Shown one piece after another: positions 6,328 through 6,455 of a stretch of 6,455 bases of DNA. The stretch is from Saprospiraceae bacterium. GTDB lineage: Bacteria > Bacteroidota > Bacteroidia > Chitinophagales > Saprospiraceae. A program made the position numbers and the translations under genes. Within the stretch, counting starts at the first letter, position 1; each line of letters begins with the position of its first letter. Location: the NCBI GenBank assembly GCA_014379065.1, contig JACMMM010000434.1:1-6455 (forward strand). The letters run 5' to 3'. Below the pieces are notes generated by a model, which was not told where the DNA came from, ran no database searches, and worked only from the letters and a program-made list of their open reading frames with translations.

Positions 6328-6455
6328 AAGTATTTTTACGGGGGTGGCAGGATAAAAAGCTCAGGAACGGGTGAATAATAACTTGTTACTTTCATCTGAT
6401 TCCTTTCCGCCCATACGGCCTATCTTTTTGATTAAAGAGCCCCACTATTCGCACA

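Larger units (their letters stand above)
6040..6455. other. Non-coding upstream region, about 416 bp, no convincing gene
   Basis: Both strands are broken by frequent stops. The longest intact frames are two plus-strand stretches of 45 and 46 codons (6043-6180 and 6238-6378) with no recognisable content, and a 20-codon minus-strand tail entering from the right edge and ending at 6392. The region is A-rich on the plus strand and holds several short hairpins and a 12-bp palindrome, listed separately. TATCTTTT at 6421 could be a -7 box for a gene beyond the window, but it has no matching -33 element. I see no tRNA, rRNA or riboswitch fold. Confidence 0.6.

Noticed and set aside
6392..6454. Possible C-terminal end of a minus-strand gene entering from the right edge
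   Set aside because: Only 20 open codons ending in TGA, which is quite likely by chance, and the residues do not suggest a family. It cannot be judged without sequence beyond the edge.

Overview
The window carries three complete protein genes and one gene cut by the left edge, on both strands of DNA of roughly balanced base composition. Several signs point to a member of the Bacteroidota, probably a Saprospiria-like lineage. None of the four starts has a Shine-Dalgarno sequence. Boxes resembling the Bacteroidota -7 element (TAnnTTTG) lie just before every start. The methyltransferase has the organisation known from Porphyromonas PG_1098, and the 484-residue protein looks like lineage-specific helical proteins I associate with Saprospiria. 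The phylum is fairly secure; the class is an impression that needs a database search.

Layout. Positions 1-507 (minus) hold the N-terminal 169 residues of a predicted lipoprotein of unknown function that runs off the left edge. A 92-bp divergent intergenic region follows. Positions 600-2054 (plus) encode a 484-residue, probably all-helical protein of unknown function. The next 125 bp contain a perfect 32-bp inverted repeat with a 3-nt loop, then a 16-bp imperfect tandem duplication, then a promoter-like box 12 nt before the next start. Positions 2180-3391 (plus) encode a class I SAM-dependent methyltransferase with a C-terminal THUMP-like region. It converges on the gene at 3486-6005 (minus), and a hairpin lies between them that works best as a terminator for the minus-strand gene. 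That last gene encodes an 839-residue protein: an unrecognised helical N-terminus, a purple-acid-phosphatase-like metallophosphoesterase core with all five metal-ligand motifs, and about six C-terminal repeats resembling beta-propeller blades. It has no visible signal peptide. The right 450 bp contain no convincing gene, but several small hairpins and a 12-bp palindrome.

The genes do not form an obvious pathway. Two point in each direction, each seems to have its own promoter, and no toxin-antitoxin, CRISPR, phage or transposase signature is visible. The items most worth a second look are the phosphoesterase-propeller protein, the long perfect hairpin at 2069-2135, and promoter boxes so close to three of the starts that the transcripts would have almost no leader.
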